NCBI GenBank assembly: GCA_003490025.1
Contig: DNJC01000028.1
Span: forward strand, 1 to 43,771
Direction of reading: 5' to 3'
Length of the DNA stretch: 43,771 nucleotides
Origin: Geobacter sp.
GTDB lineage: Bacteria > Desulfobacterota > Desulfuromonadia > Geobacterales > Geobacteraceae
Program-made: the position numbers and the translations under genes
Notes under the pieces: generated by a model
Database searches by the model: none
Seen by the model: the letters and a program-made list of their open reading frames with translations, nothing else
What the model was told of the DNA's origin: nothing
Part shown: in pieces, positions 23,121 through 31,257 of the stretch
Numbering within the stretch: the stretch's first letter is position 1
How the letters are laid out: each line of letters starts with the position of its first letter

Positions 23121-24231
23121 ATGGCTGAACCGCAGAGAAGGCTTCCCATCGGAGCAGAACTCGTGCCGGGGGGGGTCCACTTCAGGGTCTGGGCGCCCGG
23201 CCACAGGCAGGTGGATGTGGTCTTCGAAGGGAAACGGGTCGGCGGCCTCCCCCCCTTCCCGCTGACGGCCGAGGAAGAGGGGTACTTCTCGGGGCTTAGC
23301 CGCGAGGCGCAGGAGGGGTCTCTCTACCGCTACCGGCTCGGTGGGGGGGAGAGCTTTCCCGACCCCGCACGACGCCTACTACTCGGAATATTACGGCTCT
23401 CCCCAGGAGATGATTTCCAGTACCAAGTGGGGGTACCTGTACCAGGGGCAGTACTACTTCTTGCAGGGAAAGCGGCGCGGTTCGTCCACCATCGGCCTAA
23501 GCCCGAGCTGCTTCGTCAACTACGTGCAGAACCACGACCAGGTCGGCAACTCCGCCTGGGGCATCCGGCTGCACCGGCTCACCAACCCTGCGGCGCTCAG
23601 GGCGATGACCGCCCTTTTGATGCTTTCCCCGCAGACTCCGATGCTCTTCCAAGGGCAGGAGTTCTCCTGCAGCGCCCCCTTTCTCTACTTCGCCGACCTT
23701 AACCAGGAGATCTCGCACCAGGTGCACGCGGGCCGCATAGAATTCCTGAAACAGTTCACCAACATCGATTCCCCGGAGATCATAGACACCATCGACAAGC
23801 CGTACGAGCCGGAAACCTTCGAGCAGTCGAAGATAGACCTGACGGAACGGGAGCGCCATGCGAAGGTGTACGCCCTCCACCGCGACCTGATCAGGCTGCG
23901 CCGGGAAGACCCCGTTTTCAGCGTCGGATACGCCTGCCATATCGAGGGAGCGGTCCTGGGAACCAGCGGCTTCCTGCTCCGCTACTTCAAGGGTCAGGAG
24001 CAGCGTCTGCTGCTGATCAACCTGGGACGCGAACTGCACCTGGCGCCGGTGCCGGAACCGATGATCGCCCCCCCCGAGGGGTGCACCTGGGAGGTGCTCT
24101 GGACCAGCGAGAGTATCGAGTTCGGCGGCTCCGGGACCCCCAAGCTCGACACGGAGAAGTTCTGGCGGCTGCAGGGTAACGCGGCCGTCGTGCTCAGCCC
24201 GGTCCCCATCCAGGAGGGAGAGAACCAATGA
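23121..24231 (+). pseudogene. treZ: Malto-oligosyltrehalose trehalohydrolase, internally deleted
   Basis: The intact enzyme (GH13, about 580-620 residues) cleaves trehalose from malto-oligosyltrehalose. Here residues 1-~82 (CBM48: RRLPIGAELVPGGVHFRVWA ... SLYRYRLGGGESFPDPA) run in one frame from ATG 23121. At 23360-23373 the reading jumps by one frame into the C-terminal half (PHDAYYSEYYGSPQEMISST; QNHDQVGN; MLFQGQEF). Roughly 200-250 residues are lost, among them the barrel core with the nucleophile Asp and acid Glu. GACCCCGCAC at the join suggests an illegitimate deletion. The C-terminal frame stops at 24231, overlapping the GDE start (ATGA). GAAGGAGACGG precedes the original ATG. Confidence 0.85.
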
Positions 24232-26267
24232 CAACGGTGACGCGCGAATTCCTCATTGACCGCAACGACGAGAGCCTCAGGGTCCGCCAGCTCCTGGAGC
24301 AGGAATGGCTCCTGACCAACGGCCTCGGCGGGTACGCCTCCGGCACGGTCTGCGGCGCCCTCACCCGCCGCTACCACGGGCTCCTGATAGCAGCCTTCCC
24401 CTCCCCCATGGGGCGCGTCGTCATGCTGAACCGGCTCACCGAGGCGATCCGCTTCCCCGACGGGAGCATGGTCCGCTTCGGCGGCGACCAGAAGGAGGCT
24501 GGGCTGGAGTTCCACGGCATGGAGTACCTCGCCGGTTTCCGTCTCGAGGACGGCCTCCCCGTCTGGCGCTACGACATAGACGGCACCGTCATCGAAAAAC
24601 AGCTGATCCTCGTGCACAAGCAGAATACGGTGCACATGATCTACCGCCTGGTGTCCGGCGACCAGAAGGTGAGGCTCAAACTGCAGCCCTACCTCCAGTT
24701 CCGCCCGCACGACTCCTCCGTCGACCAGGCATCGGACGATCCGTACATGTTCACCGCGGTGCAAAACCGCTACCAGATATCGTCCGGAAGCCACACGCCG
24801 CAGCTGCGGCTGGTGATCGACGGGGGACGCGGGAACTTCACCCTGGAGGAGAAACACAGCACGGACATCTTCTACGACGTCGAGAATTCACGGGGCTACG
24901 ACGCCTTGGGCACCCTCTGGACCGCCGGCTACTTCGCGGTCGACCTGGGTCCCGGGCAGGATGCCGCCCTCACCGCATCCACCGAGACCTGGGAAACCAT
25001 CGCCGCCCTCTCCCCGTCCGCGGCGCTGGATATGGAAAAGGAGCGGCGCAGGCTCCTTCTGGCGGCGGCCGACCCGAGGGCGCACCAGGGGCTCCCCGCC
25101 GAACTCGTGCTGGCGACGGACCAGTTTATCATCACGCCGGCGGGAAGGCACAAGGACAGCGTGCGCGCCCACGCCATGGGGGACGAGGTCTGCACCGTGA
25201 TCGCCGGCTACCACTGGTTCACCGACTGGGGACGCGACACCATGATCTCGCTGGAGGGGCTTGCCCTTGCCACCGGGCGTCACACCGAGGCGGGATGGAT
25301 CCTGCGCACCTTCGCGCACTACGTTAAAAACGGCCTGATTCCCAACCTCTTCCCCGAAGGGCACAACGAGGGGCTTTACCACACGGCGGATGCGAGCCTC
25401 TGGTTCTTCCATGCGCTGAACCGATACCTCGACTACACCGGCGACCGCGCCACGCTGCAGATGATCCTCCCCCAGATGAGGCAGATCATCGACCACCACC
25501 TGGCGGGGACCAGCTTCGGCATCGGCGTGGACCCGAGCGACGGGCTTCTCAGACAGGGTGCGCAGGGATACCAGCTGACCTGGATGGACGCGAAAGTAGG
25601 CGACTGGGTGGTGACGCCGCGGCGCGGCAAGGCGGTGGAGCTGAACGCCCTCTGGTACAATGCGCTCCGCCTGATGCAGCGCTGGACCGATGAGGACGGG
25701 GATGAGGCGTACTCCCGCCAGCTGGGCGCCTTCGCCGACCAGACCTGCCGTTCCTTCAACCATCGCTTCTGGTACCCCGATGGGCGGCATCTCTACGATC
25801 TGGTGGACGGCGAACTCGGGGACGACCCTGCCTGCCGGCCGAACCAGATCTTCTCCATGTCACTCCCTTTCGCGGTGCTGGACCCGGATCGTTGGCCCCA
25901 GGTTTTGGAGACGGTCCGCCAGCGCCTGCTCACCCCGGTAGGGCTTAGGACCCTTGCGCCGGGGCACCCGGATTACAAGGCGACCTACACCGGCGACCTC
26001 AGGGCCCGCGACGCCGCCTACCACCAGGGGACCGTCTGGCCCTGGCTGATCGGCCCCTTCATCGACGCCTGGCTACGCCTCTACCCGGACCAGGTGGGCG
26101 CGGCGCACCAGTTCCTGGACGGGCTGGCACAGCAACTGAACGAACAGTGCATAGGCTCCATCAGCGAGATCTTCGACGCCGAGCACCCCTACTCCCCGAG
26201 AGGGTGCATCGCCCAGGCGTGGAGCGTGGCCGAGATGCTCCGATGCTGGCTGAAGACGGCGCCGTGA
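24228..26267 (+). CDS. Glycogen debranching enzyme, amylo-alpha-1,6-glucosidase type
   Basis: 679 residues, two domains: N-terminal beta-rich GDE_N (~15-235; WLLTNGLGGYASGTVCGALTRRYHGLL is the family signature) and C-terminal (alpha/alpha)6 barrel GDE_C (~290-675; WFTDWGRDTMISLEGLALATGR with the catalytic Asp/Asp region; FPEGHNEGLYHTADASLWFFHAL; GTVWPWLIGPF; EIFDAEHPYSPRGC). It hydrolyses alpha-1,6 branch stubs of glycogen. The start overlaps the treZ remnant by four bases, so it was a treZ-gde operon; translation now depends on the broken gene's distal frame. It has no signal peptide. Intact and probably functional in storage-polysaccharide breakdown. Confidence 0.88.
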   Translation: MTTVTREFLIDRNDESLRVRQLLEQEWLLTNGLGGYASGTVCGALTRRYHGLLIAAFPSPMGRVVMLNRLTEAIRFPDGSMVRFGGDQKEAGLEFHGMEYLAGFRLEDGLPVWRYDIDGTVIEKQLILVHKQNTVHMIYRLVSGDQKVRLKLQPYLQFRPHDSSVDQASDDPYMFTAVQNRYQISSGSHTPQLRLVIDGGRGNFTLEEKHSTDIFYDVENSRGYDALGTLWTAGYFAVDLGPGQDAALTASTETWETIAALSPSAALDMEKERRRLLLAAADPRAHQGLPAELVLATDQFIITPAGRHKDSVRAHAMGDEVCTVIAGYHWFTDWGRDTMISLEGLALATGRHTEAGWILRTFAHYVKNGLIPNLFPEGHNEGLYHTADASLWFFHALNRYLDYTGDRATLQMILPQMRQIIDHHLAGTSFGIGVDPSDGLLRQGAQGYQLTWMDAKVGDWVVTPRRGKAVELNALWYNALRLMQRWTDEDGDEAYSRQLGAFADQTCRSFNHRFWYPDGRHLYDLVDGELGDDPACRPNQIFSMSLPFAVLDPDRWPQVLETVRQRLLTPVGLRTLAPGHPDYKATYTGDLRARDAAYHQGTVWPWLIGPFIDAWLRLYPDQVGAAHQFLDGLAQQLNEQCIGSISEIFDAEHPYSPRGCIAQAWSVAEMLRCWLKTAP

Positions 26268-26375
26268 GAACGAGTGTGGACGTTCTTCTTGAGGAATAGC
26301 GGTTGTTCTCATTGGAATTGACGCAAAGCGGAGCAATCATGGCGAAACTGGTGATTGATACAGGGTGTTTTTGGT

Positions 26376-26404
26376 TTGATTAAAAAAATCAAATTCACTA
26401 TAAT
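26376..26404 (+). promoter_or_regulatory. Sigma-70 promoter of the DUF2795 gene
   Basis: TTGATT (26376-26381), exactly 17 bp, TATAAT (26399-26404, perfect). The transcript start would be about 30 bp before the ATG at 26445. An inverted TTTGATT / AATCAAA pair (26375-26393) spans the -35 and spacer, a possible operator. Confidence 0.75.
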
Positions 26405-26444
26405 TAGTCATGCAGTAAAGTGATAGCGGTAAAAGGAGGTTGTC

Positions 26445-26744
26445 ATGGCAACGAGAAGTACTGGTCATTCACCGGCTAACGTTACAAAACACCTCAAAGG
26501 GATCGACTTTCCGGCGGAGAAAAAGGATCTTATCAAACAGGCTCAGTCGCTGAAAGCCGAGAAAGTAGTACTCGACGAGATCCAGAGGATGGAAGACCGC
26601 GAATACGACAGCATGGCAGACGTGATGAAAGCCTTCGGGAAACTTGAGCAAGGCTCAAGCTCCAGCAGTCCGAGCAGCAAGAAAAGCGAGAGTTCCAGCC
26701 AGGTTGGACAGAAATCCCACAGCAGGTCGTCCTCTCATCACTAA
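26445..26744 (+). CDS. DUF2795 family protein with Ser-rich tail
   Basis: 99 residues. Residues ~8-65 (PANVTKHLKGIDFPAEKKDLIKQA ... VLDEIQRMEDREYDSMADVMKAFG) match DUF2795, a small helical domain of unknown role with a conserved L-GIxFPA pattern. The last ~30 residues are Ser/Lys/His-rich and probably disordered. AAGGAGG precedes the ATG and a promoter and terminator isolate the gene as a single transcript. Some relatives are annotated as stress-associated; function here is not established. Confidence 0.8.
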   Translation: MATRSTGHSPANVTKHLKGIDFPAEKKDLIKQAQSLKAEKVVLDEIQRMEDREYDSMADVMKAFGKLEQGSSSSSPSSKKSESSSQVGQKSHSRSSSHH

Positions 26745-26758
26745 GTAGCAGACGTCGT

Positions 26759-26790
26759 GGCCCCCTCCCGGACGGAAGGGGGCTTTTTCA
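26759..26790 (+). terminator. Rho-independent terminator of the DUF2795 gene
   Basis: GGCCCCCTCC, a CGGAC-type loop, GGAAGGGGGC and TTTTT. It follows the stop by 15 bp. Confidence 0.8.
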
Positions 26791-26810
26791 TTTCCAGGAT
26801 CTCCCCACAC

Positions 26811-26838
26811 AAAAAAACCCGCCGAAGCGGGTTTTCGT
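26811..26838. terminator. Bidirectional terminator
   Basis: AAAACCCGC-CGAA-GCGGGTTTT: a perfect 9-bp stem with A- and T-runs, facing the 3' end of the BON lipoprotein gene and backing the terminator at 26759. Usable from both strands. Confidence 0.75.
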
Positions 26839-26861
26839 CATTGTATATGCAGTAGGTCCGG

Positions 26862-27176
26862 CTACTTCACTATCAGGTCGTTTCTCACCTCTTTGACCCC
26901 CTGGACATTCCTGGCGACCATTTCGGCTTTCCTCGCGTTTTCAGCCGAGTCCACGAATCCGCTCAACTGCACCACCCCCTGGTACGTCTTCACGTTGATC
27001 TGGAAGGTCTTCAGGGCCATCTCGTCGAAGATCGCCGCCTTCACCTTGGTGGTGATGACCGAATCGTCTACATACTGCCCGGTGCTCTCGTGCTTTGGCG
27101 TGGTCTGGCAACCGAAGAACGTGGTCAGCATCCCGGCGCAGAGCAGAACCATCATGAATCGCTGAAGTTTTACCAT
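26862..27176 (-). CDS. BON-domain lipoprotein
   Basis: 104 residues. A lipoprotein signal with lipobox FFGC (Cys at residue 23), then a short linker and one BON domain, ~33-104: DDSVITTKVKAAIFDEM ... INVKTYQGVVQLSGFVDSAENARKAEMVARNVQGVKEVRNDLIVK. BON domains of the OsmY/DolP type bind phospholipid membranes and support outer-membrane integrity or osmotic stress tolerance. Gln at +2 after the lipobox Cys predicts outer-membrane localisation. It ends close to the shared terminator at 26811. The single domain (OsmY and DolP have two) makes the precise role uncertain. Confidence 0.85.
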   Translation of the reverse strand: MVKLQRFMMVLLCAGMLTTFFGCQTTPKHESTGQYVDDSVITTKVKAAIFDEMALKTFQINVKTYQGVVQLSGFVDSAENARKAEMVARNVQGVKEVRNDLIVK

Positions 27177-27257
27177 GTCATTTCTCCTTTCCTGTGGGTT
27201 TTACCACCGACGAACGCATTAATGTTATCCAATGCGACTACCCTGTCAAGAATGGGA

Positions 27258-27309
27258 GCACCCGCTTAAATTTGAGTAATCTAATTTCTTCTCTATACTT
27301 GGCGGGTGC
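27258..27309. promoter_or_regulatory. Promoter enclosed by a perfect inverted repeat
   Basis: TTGAGT (27272-27277), 16 bp and TATACT (27294-27299) form a promoter for the gene at 27345. GCACCCGC (27258-27265) and GCGGGTGC (27302-27309) are exact complements enclosing both hexamers almost symmetrically. The arms could be two half-sites of a repressor operator. Confidence 0.5.
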
Positions 27310-27344
27310 CGCAGGAGAATGAACATGCTGGAGAGGAGGATATC

Positions 27345-27761
27345 ATGAAGCTGGTCGCGCTGACGTTGAGCCTGCTGCTGACCCTTTGCGCCGGAGTTTC
27401 CCTCGGGGCCGACGCATCCATCTGCAACCCGGGATCAACGGTGAACTATTTCCCGAACGGGCAGTTGAAGTCCTGCGTCTTGAAGGACTTCTTCACCGTA
27501 AACGGGGTGGTCTGCAACCACTTCGCCGAGATCGAGTTTTACGAACTCGGCATGCTGAGGAGCTGCGTCACGAGTGCTTTTTTTAACTATGGGGGGATAG
27601 TCTGCAACGAGCAGGGTAACATCAGCTTCTACCAGTCGGGACAACTGGACAGCTGCATCCTCGGCAGACGGACGGAGGTGGACGGAAAGACCTGCGTCGA
27701 TCACGAGGCGATCTCGCTCTTTGAAAACGGCAGGCTGAAGTCCTGCGGCACGCCGCGCTAG
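27345..27761 (+). CDS. Exported MORN/YwqK-like repeat protein
   Basis: 138 residues from the ATG at 27345 (GAGAGGAGGATATC before it). A signal peptide (KLVALTLSLLLTLCAGVSLG, cut near 21-22) precedes four ~32-residue repeats, each built as xYFPNGQLKSCVL-x-GxVC. NG.L.SC recurs four times and a second Cys ends each unit except the last (GGIVCNEQGN, DGKTCVDHEA). The repeat resembles the MORN-variant (toxin_YwqK-type, PF07661) family, but with paired cysteines, so each unit may carry a disulfide. Probably periplasmic; no function is assigned. It has its own promoter and converges with the next gene, overlapping its 3' end by four bases. Confidence 0.75.
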   Translation: MKLVALTLSLLLTLCAGVSLGADASICNPGSTVNYFPNGQLKSCVLKDFFTVNGVVCNHFAEIEFYELGMLRSCVTSAFFNYGGIVCNEQGNISFYQSGQLDSCILGRRTEVDGKTCVDHEAISLFENGRLKSCGTPR

Positions 27762-28399
27762 CGCGGCTGTTCCAGGCGCCGCATGACCTGCTGCATGTCG
27801 TTCCAGACGTCCCGCTTCAGCGTCTCGTCGGCAAGGAGGGCTTCTGGATGGAAGCTCGGCATGGTCGGGATGCCCCCACTCTCATGGAACCTGCCGCGCA
27901 GCTGTTCCAGCGGCTCCTCGCTCTGCACCAGCATGCGGGTCGCGGCTTCGCCCAGGGTCACCACCACCTCGGGAGCGATCGCGGCGATCCGGTCGGCCAC
28001 CGTGGCGGCAAGCGAATCGGCAGCGGCGCCCGAGCAGGGATCGAAACTGAGCAGGCAGACCTGGTCCCTGGTATGGCGCATGGCGACGATGATCTTTTCC
28101 AGCAGTTCCCCTCCCGCGCTGGAGAACCCGGTTCCCGCGGCGATGAAGAGTAGCCGGGCCTGCGGGTTTCCTTCCAGGAGCAGCGCCGGCCCGGCCGCCG
28201 CGAGGGGGCCCGATTCCTGCGACACCGGCTCTGTCCGTCGCGGCTGTTCCGGTATCGGCTCGGCTCTTCGGATGGTCTCCCGGGGCGAGGGGAGATCGGG
28301 TTCCCCGAAAGCGAGTTCGTCCACGCCGCTCTCCACGAGATCCTCCAGATACCCTTTCAGCGAGCGCAGCAGCGACTCCCTTTCGTCCCTCACAACCAT
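27758..28399 (-). CDS. Divergent uracil-DNA glycosylase-fold protein
   Basis: 213 residues from ATG 28399 (AAAGGGGTTTCAG upstream); a longer frame to 28483 is possible but collides with the divergent gene. The C-terminal half is recognisably UDG superfamily (family 4/5-like): LLFIAAGTGFSSAGGELLEKI, IAPEVVVTLGEAATRMLV and the C-terminal loop SFHPEALL. The family-4 catalytic box GEAPG-x-x-ED is replaced by AAGTGFS, and the four iron-sulfur cysteines of family 4 are absent. The N-terminal ~75 residues are charged and unlike the family. So the fold and a DNA-binding loop seem kept, but the water-activating motif is gone; uracil excision cannot be assumed. Confidence 0.7.
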   Translation of the reverse strand: MVVRDERESLLRSLKGYLEDLVESGVDELAFGEPDLPSPRETIRRAEPIPEQPRRTEPVSQESGPLAAAGPALLLEGNPQARLLFIAAGTGFSSAGGELLEKIIVAMRHTRDQVCLLSFDPCSGAAADSLAATVADRIAAIAPEVVVTLGEAATRMLVQSEEPLEQLRGRFHESGGIPTMPSFHPEALLADETLKRDVWNDMQQVMRRLEQPR

Positions 28400-28433
28400 C
28401 TGAAACCCCTTTACTTTTACAGGCTCATTCACT

Positions 28434-29354
28434 ATGCTCGACAGCATGTTCATACTAGTTGCGGCAGCTACGCTGCTTTTCATAGCCTTGCCGGAACCCG
28501 CCTTCGCCTGGGGCGCCGGGATACACCTTCAACTGGGGATGAACGTCCTCTCCAACCTGGACGCCGTCAAGCCGGCCGTAGCCGCCATCATCGGCAGCCA
28601 CCCCTACGACTTCCTGTACGGCACCATCGCGGCCGACATCACGCTCGGCAAAAAGTTCACCCACTACCTGCAGCACTGCCACCGCTGGCGCATCGGCCAC
28701 CGGGTGCTGGACAAGGCGGGGGATCAGGCGCAGCAGGCCTGCGCCTACGGCTACTTGAGCCACCTGGCCGCGGACTGCATCGCCCACAACTACTACGTGC
28801 CGTACAAGGTGATGAGGAGCTTCTCCACGCTCACCCTGAAGCATGCCTACTGGGAAATGCGCTTCGAGAACTACGTCGACAAGGAGATCTGGGAGACCGC
28901 GAAGAAGGTTTCGCAGGAGCATTTCAGCAGCAACGACGACCTGCTGCGCAAGGTCCTCTCTGACACCATCTTTTCCTTCGGCACCAACAAACGGATCTTC
29001 AACTCCATCCTGCTGGTGAGCCGCCTCGAGAAGTGGCAAGGCCTGCTGCAGACGCTCTCGGAATCGTCCCGCTACCTGCTGGAAGAGGACGACCGGGATG
29101 AGTACATGCTGCTCGCCCAGGAGGCGGTCTACGATTTTCTCAATAACGACGAGGGGTCGCGTTTCTACCGCGCCGATCCCACCGGCGAGAAGGCGCTTGC
29201 GGCGGCGGAAGCGGTGCGCAAGAACCTGAGGCTTTTGTACCGGACCGGGAAGATAACGAAGCCGCAGGCCCATGCCGAACTGGACGAGTTGAAGCTGAAA
29301 CTCCGGGAAGCGATCTGCGAGCCGGAGATCCTGCTGCAGATCCTCTCCGGCTGA
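28434..29354 (+). CDS. Zinc-dependent phospholipase C-like exported protein
   Basis: 306 residues. A signal peptide ends FAWGAG; in the Zn-dependent PLC (PF00882, alpha-toxin/PLC-Bc type) fold the mature N-terminus begins with Trp, whose amino group is a zinc ligand, and 'AWGAGIHLQLG' fits this. Further candidate ligands: SHPYDFLYGTIAADIT (His, Asp), YLSHLAADCIAHNYYVP (two His, Asp). An all-helical C-terminal part continues to 306. Proteins of this type in the group are known mainly from genomes. Phospholipase activity is inferred, not shown. ATG at 28434 has a weak Shine-Dalgarno; ATG 28446 is an alternative. Confidence 0.75.
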   Translation: MLDSMFILVAAATLLFIALPEPAFAWGAGIHLQLGMNVLSNLDAVKPAVAAIIGSHPYDFLYGTIAADITLGKKFTHYLQHCHRWRIGHRVLDKAGDQAQQACAYGYLSHLAADCIAHNYYVPYKVMRSFSTLTLKHAYWEMRFENYVDKEIWETAKKVSQEHFSSNDDLLRKVLSDTIFSFGTNKRIFNSILLVSRLEKWQGLLQTLSESSRYLLEEDDRDEYMLLAQEAVYDFLNNDEGSRFYRADPTGEKALAAAEAVRKNLRLLYRTGKITKPQAHAELDELKLKLREAICEPEILLQILSG

Positions 29355-29393
29355 CCCGGCCGACATCCCCCGCGGCGCCGCAGCCAATCCCGG

Positions 29394-30596
29394 CTACTTC
29401 GTCCCCTTCCCCCGCAGCAGTTCCATCCGCTCCAAGATCACCCCGGCGAGTTCCTCTTTTCCCATCATCGGCAGTTCTTCCACCCTACCGTCGCGGTACA
29501 GAAGCTTCACTATGTTGGTGTCGACGTTGAAACCCGCCCCCTCCAGCGACACGTCGTTGGCGACGATCAGGTCCAGGTTCTTCGCGTTGAGTTTAGTCGT
29601 CGCGTTGCGCACCAGGTCCTGCGTCTCGGCGGCGAAACCGACCAGCAGACGCCCCCCCTTTGCCGCGCCCAGCTCCGCGAGTATGTCCGGGTTCTTCTCC
29701 AGCTCGATGGTGAGGCTCTCCTGGATCTTCTTCATCTTCGAGCCGGCCCGCACCTTCGGGCGGTAGTCGGCGACGGCGGCAGCCTTGATGACGATGTCGG
29801 TCTCATCCAGCGCGGCGAATACCGCGTCCCGCATTTCCGTTGCGCTGCGCACCCGGACCACGTTGACGCCGCACGGAGGCGCTAAGGCAGTCGGTCCCGT
29901 CACCAGGGTCACCTCGGCCCCGCGCAGGCGTGCCTGCCTCGCCAGGGCGTACCCCATCTTCCCGGAGGAGTGGTTGCTTACGTAACGCACCGGATCGATC
30001 TCTTCCAGCGTCGGGCCCGCCGTCACCAGGATCCGCTCTCCCGCCAGGCTCTTGACCGTCAGGGCCGCCACGGCCTCCTCGAAGATCGCCTCGGGAGCCT
30101 GCAGCTTTCCCTCCCCCTCGTAGCCGCAGGCGAGCATCCCGCTGACGGGGGGGACGAAGAGGTAGCCGTGGTTTTTCAGCCGCTCCTCGTTCTCGCGGTA
30201 GATCGGGTTGTGGTACATGTTCACGTTCATGGCGGGGGCGATCAGGACCGGCGCCCTGGTTGCCATGACGGTCGTGGTCAGGAGGTCGTCGGCGAGGCCG
30301 CAGGCGATCTTGCCGATGAAGTTGGCGGTGGCCGGGGCCACTATGAACAGGTCGGCGCGCTCGGCAAGGGATATGTGCCCGATCCTTTCCTCGGAGATCA
30401 GGTTGAAGAGCTCCATGTGCACCGGGTTCTTGGAAAGGGTCTGGAAGGTCAGCGGCGTCACGAACTCCGTGGCGCTTTGCGTCATCACGACATGGACGTC
30501 GGCGCCCGCCTTCACCAGCAGGCGCAGCAGTTCCACCGCCTTGTAGACGGCAATCCCTCCGGTCACCCCGAGAACGATCTCCTTCCCTTTCAGCAT
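29394..30596 (-). CDS. coaBC: CoaBC: phosphopantothenoylcysteine decarboxylase / phosphopantothenate-cysteine ligase
   Basis: 400 residues, bifunctional. The N-terminal ~185 residues are the FMN-dependent CoaC decarboxylase (GVTGGIAVYKAVELLRLLVK; PAMNVNMYHNP is the conserved substrate-recognition helix; CGYEGEGKL carries the catalytic Cys). The C-terminal half is CoaB ligase (TAGPTLEEIDPVRYVSNHSSGKMGYALA; IKAAAVADYRPK with the active Lys). It performs the second and third steps from pantothenate to coenzyme A, in the cytoplasm. It follows the MBL hydrolase gene by 9 bp, so the two may be one transcript. Length is usual. Confidence 0.93.
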   Translation of the reverse strand: MLKGKEIVLGVTGGIAVYKAVELLRLLVKAGADVHVVMTQSATEFVTPLTFQTLSKNPVHMELFNLISEERIGHISLAERADLFIVAPATANFIGKIACGLADDLLTTTVMATRAPVLIAPAMNVNMYHNPIYRENEERLKNHGYLFVPPVSGMLACGYEGEGKLQAPEAIFEEAVAALTVKSLAGERILVTAGPTLEEIDPVRYVSNHSSGKMGYALARQARLRGAEVTLVTGPTALAPPCGVNVVRVRSATEMRDAVFAALDETDIVIKAAAVADYRPKVRAGSKMKKIQESLTIELEKNPDILAELGAAKGGRLLVGFAAETQDLVRNATTKLNAKNLDLIVANDVSLEGAGFNVDTNIVKLLYRDGRVEELPMMGKEELAGVILERMELLRGKGTK

Positions 30597-30605
30597 CGCG
30601 TCCCC

Positions 30606-31235
30606 CTACTCGTTGATGTACGGGTTCACGCGCCTCTCCCTGCCGATGGTGCTGGAGGGGCCGTGTCCGGGCCAGACGATGGTCTCGTCGGGTAGCGGCA
30701 TGAGCTTGCCCTTGATGGAGGCGATCAGCTGTTCGTGCGACCCTCCGGGGAGGTCGGTGCGTCCCACGGATTCGGCGAACAGGGTGTCGCCGGTGATCAG
30801 GAGCTTCTCGTTGGCGAGGTAGAGGGAGCACCCCCCCTGCGTGTGTCCCGGGGTGTGCAGCACCTCGATGCTCCTCCTGCCGAAGTCGAGGCGCATCCCG
30901 TCCTCGAGGTGGCGGTCCGGAGACGGGGAGGCCTCCACCTGCAGGCCGTACTTCGTGGCGGAGCTGGAGGATCTGGACAGAAGCGCCAGGTCCCCCTGGT
31001 GGATCAGCAGTTCCGCTCCCGTCTGCTCCTTCATCGGCCCGTTGCAGCCGACATGGTCGAAATGGCCGTGCGTGTTGATGACGTACTTAACCTTTATCCC
31101 GAAGCGGGCCACGGCGGCGAGGATCAACTCGCAATCGGCGCCAGGGTCGACGACGACCCCCTCGTTGCTCTGCTTGTCTCCCAGGATGAAGCAGTTCACC
31201 CCGAGCGGTCCCACCACTATGGTTTCAAACAGCAT
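30606..31235 (-). CDS. MBL-fold metallo-hydrolase (glyoxalase II-like)
   Basis: 209 residues with the metal-binding motif NTHGHFDHVG (HxHxDH), a later His in HTPGHTQGG (~137), Asp in LITGDTLF and a final His in PGHGPSS. The N-terminal VVGPLGVNCFILGDKQSNEGVVVDPGAD is typical of YcbL/GloB-like enzymes. It probably hydrolyses a thioester such as S-lactoylglutathione or a related compound, though the substrate is not predictable from sequence. AGGAGGAAACTAC precedes the ATG. It lies 9 bp before coaBC and 22 bp after the YhaM-type gene. Confidence 0.88.
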   Translation of the reverse strand: MLFETIVVGPLGVNCFILGDKQSNEGVVVDPGADCELILAAVARFGIKVKYVINTHGHFDHVGCNGPMKEQTGAELLIHQGDLALLSRSSSSATKYGLQVEASPSPDRHLEDGMRLDFGRRSIEVLHTPGHTQGGCSLYLANEKLLITGDTLFAESVGRTDLPGGSHEQLIASIKGKLMPLPDETIVWPGHGPSSTIGRERRVNPYINE

Positions 31236-31257
31236 GTAGTTTCCTCCTAAAGATGGG

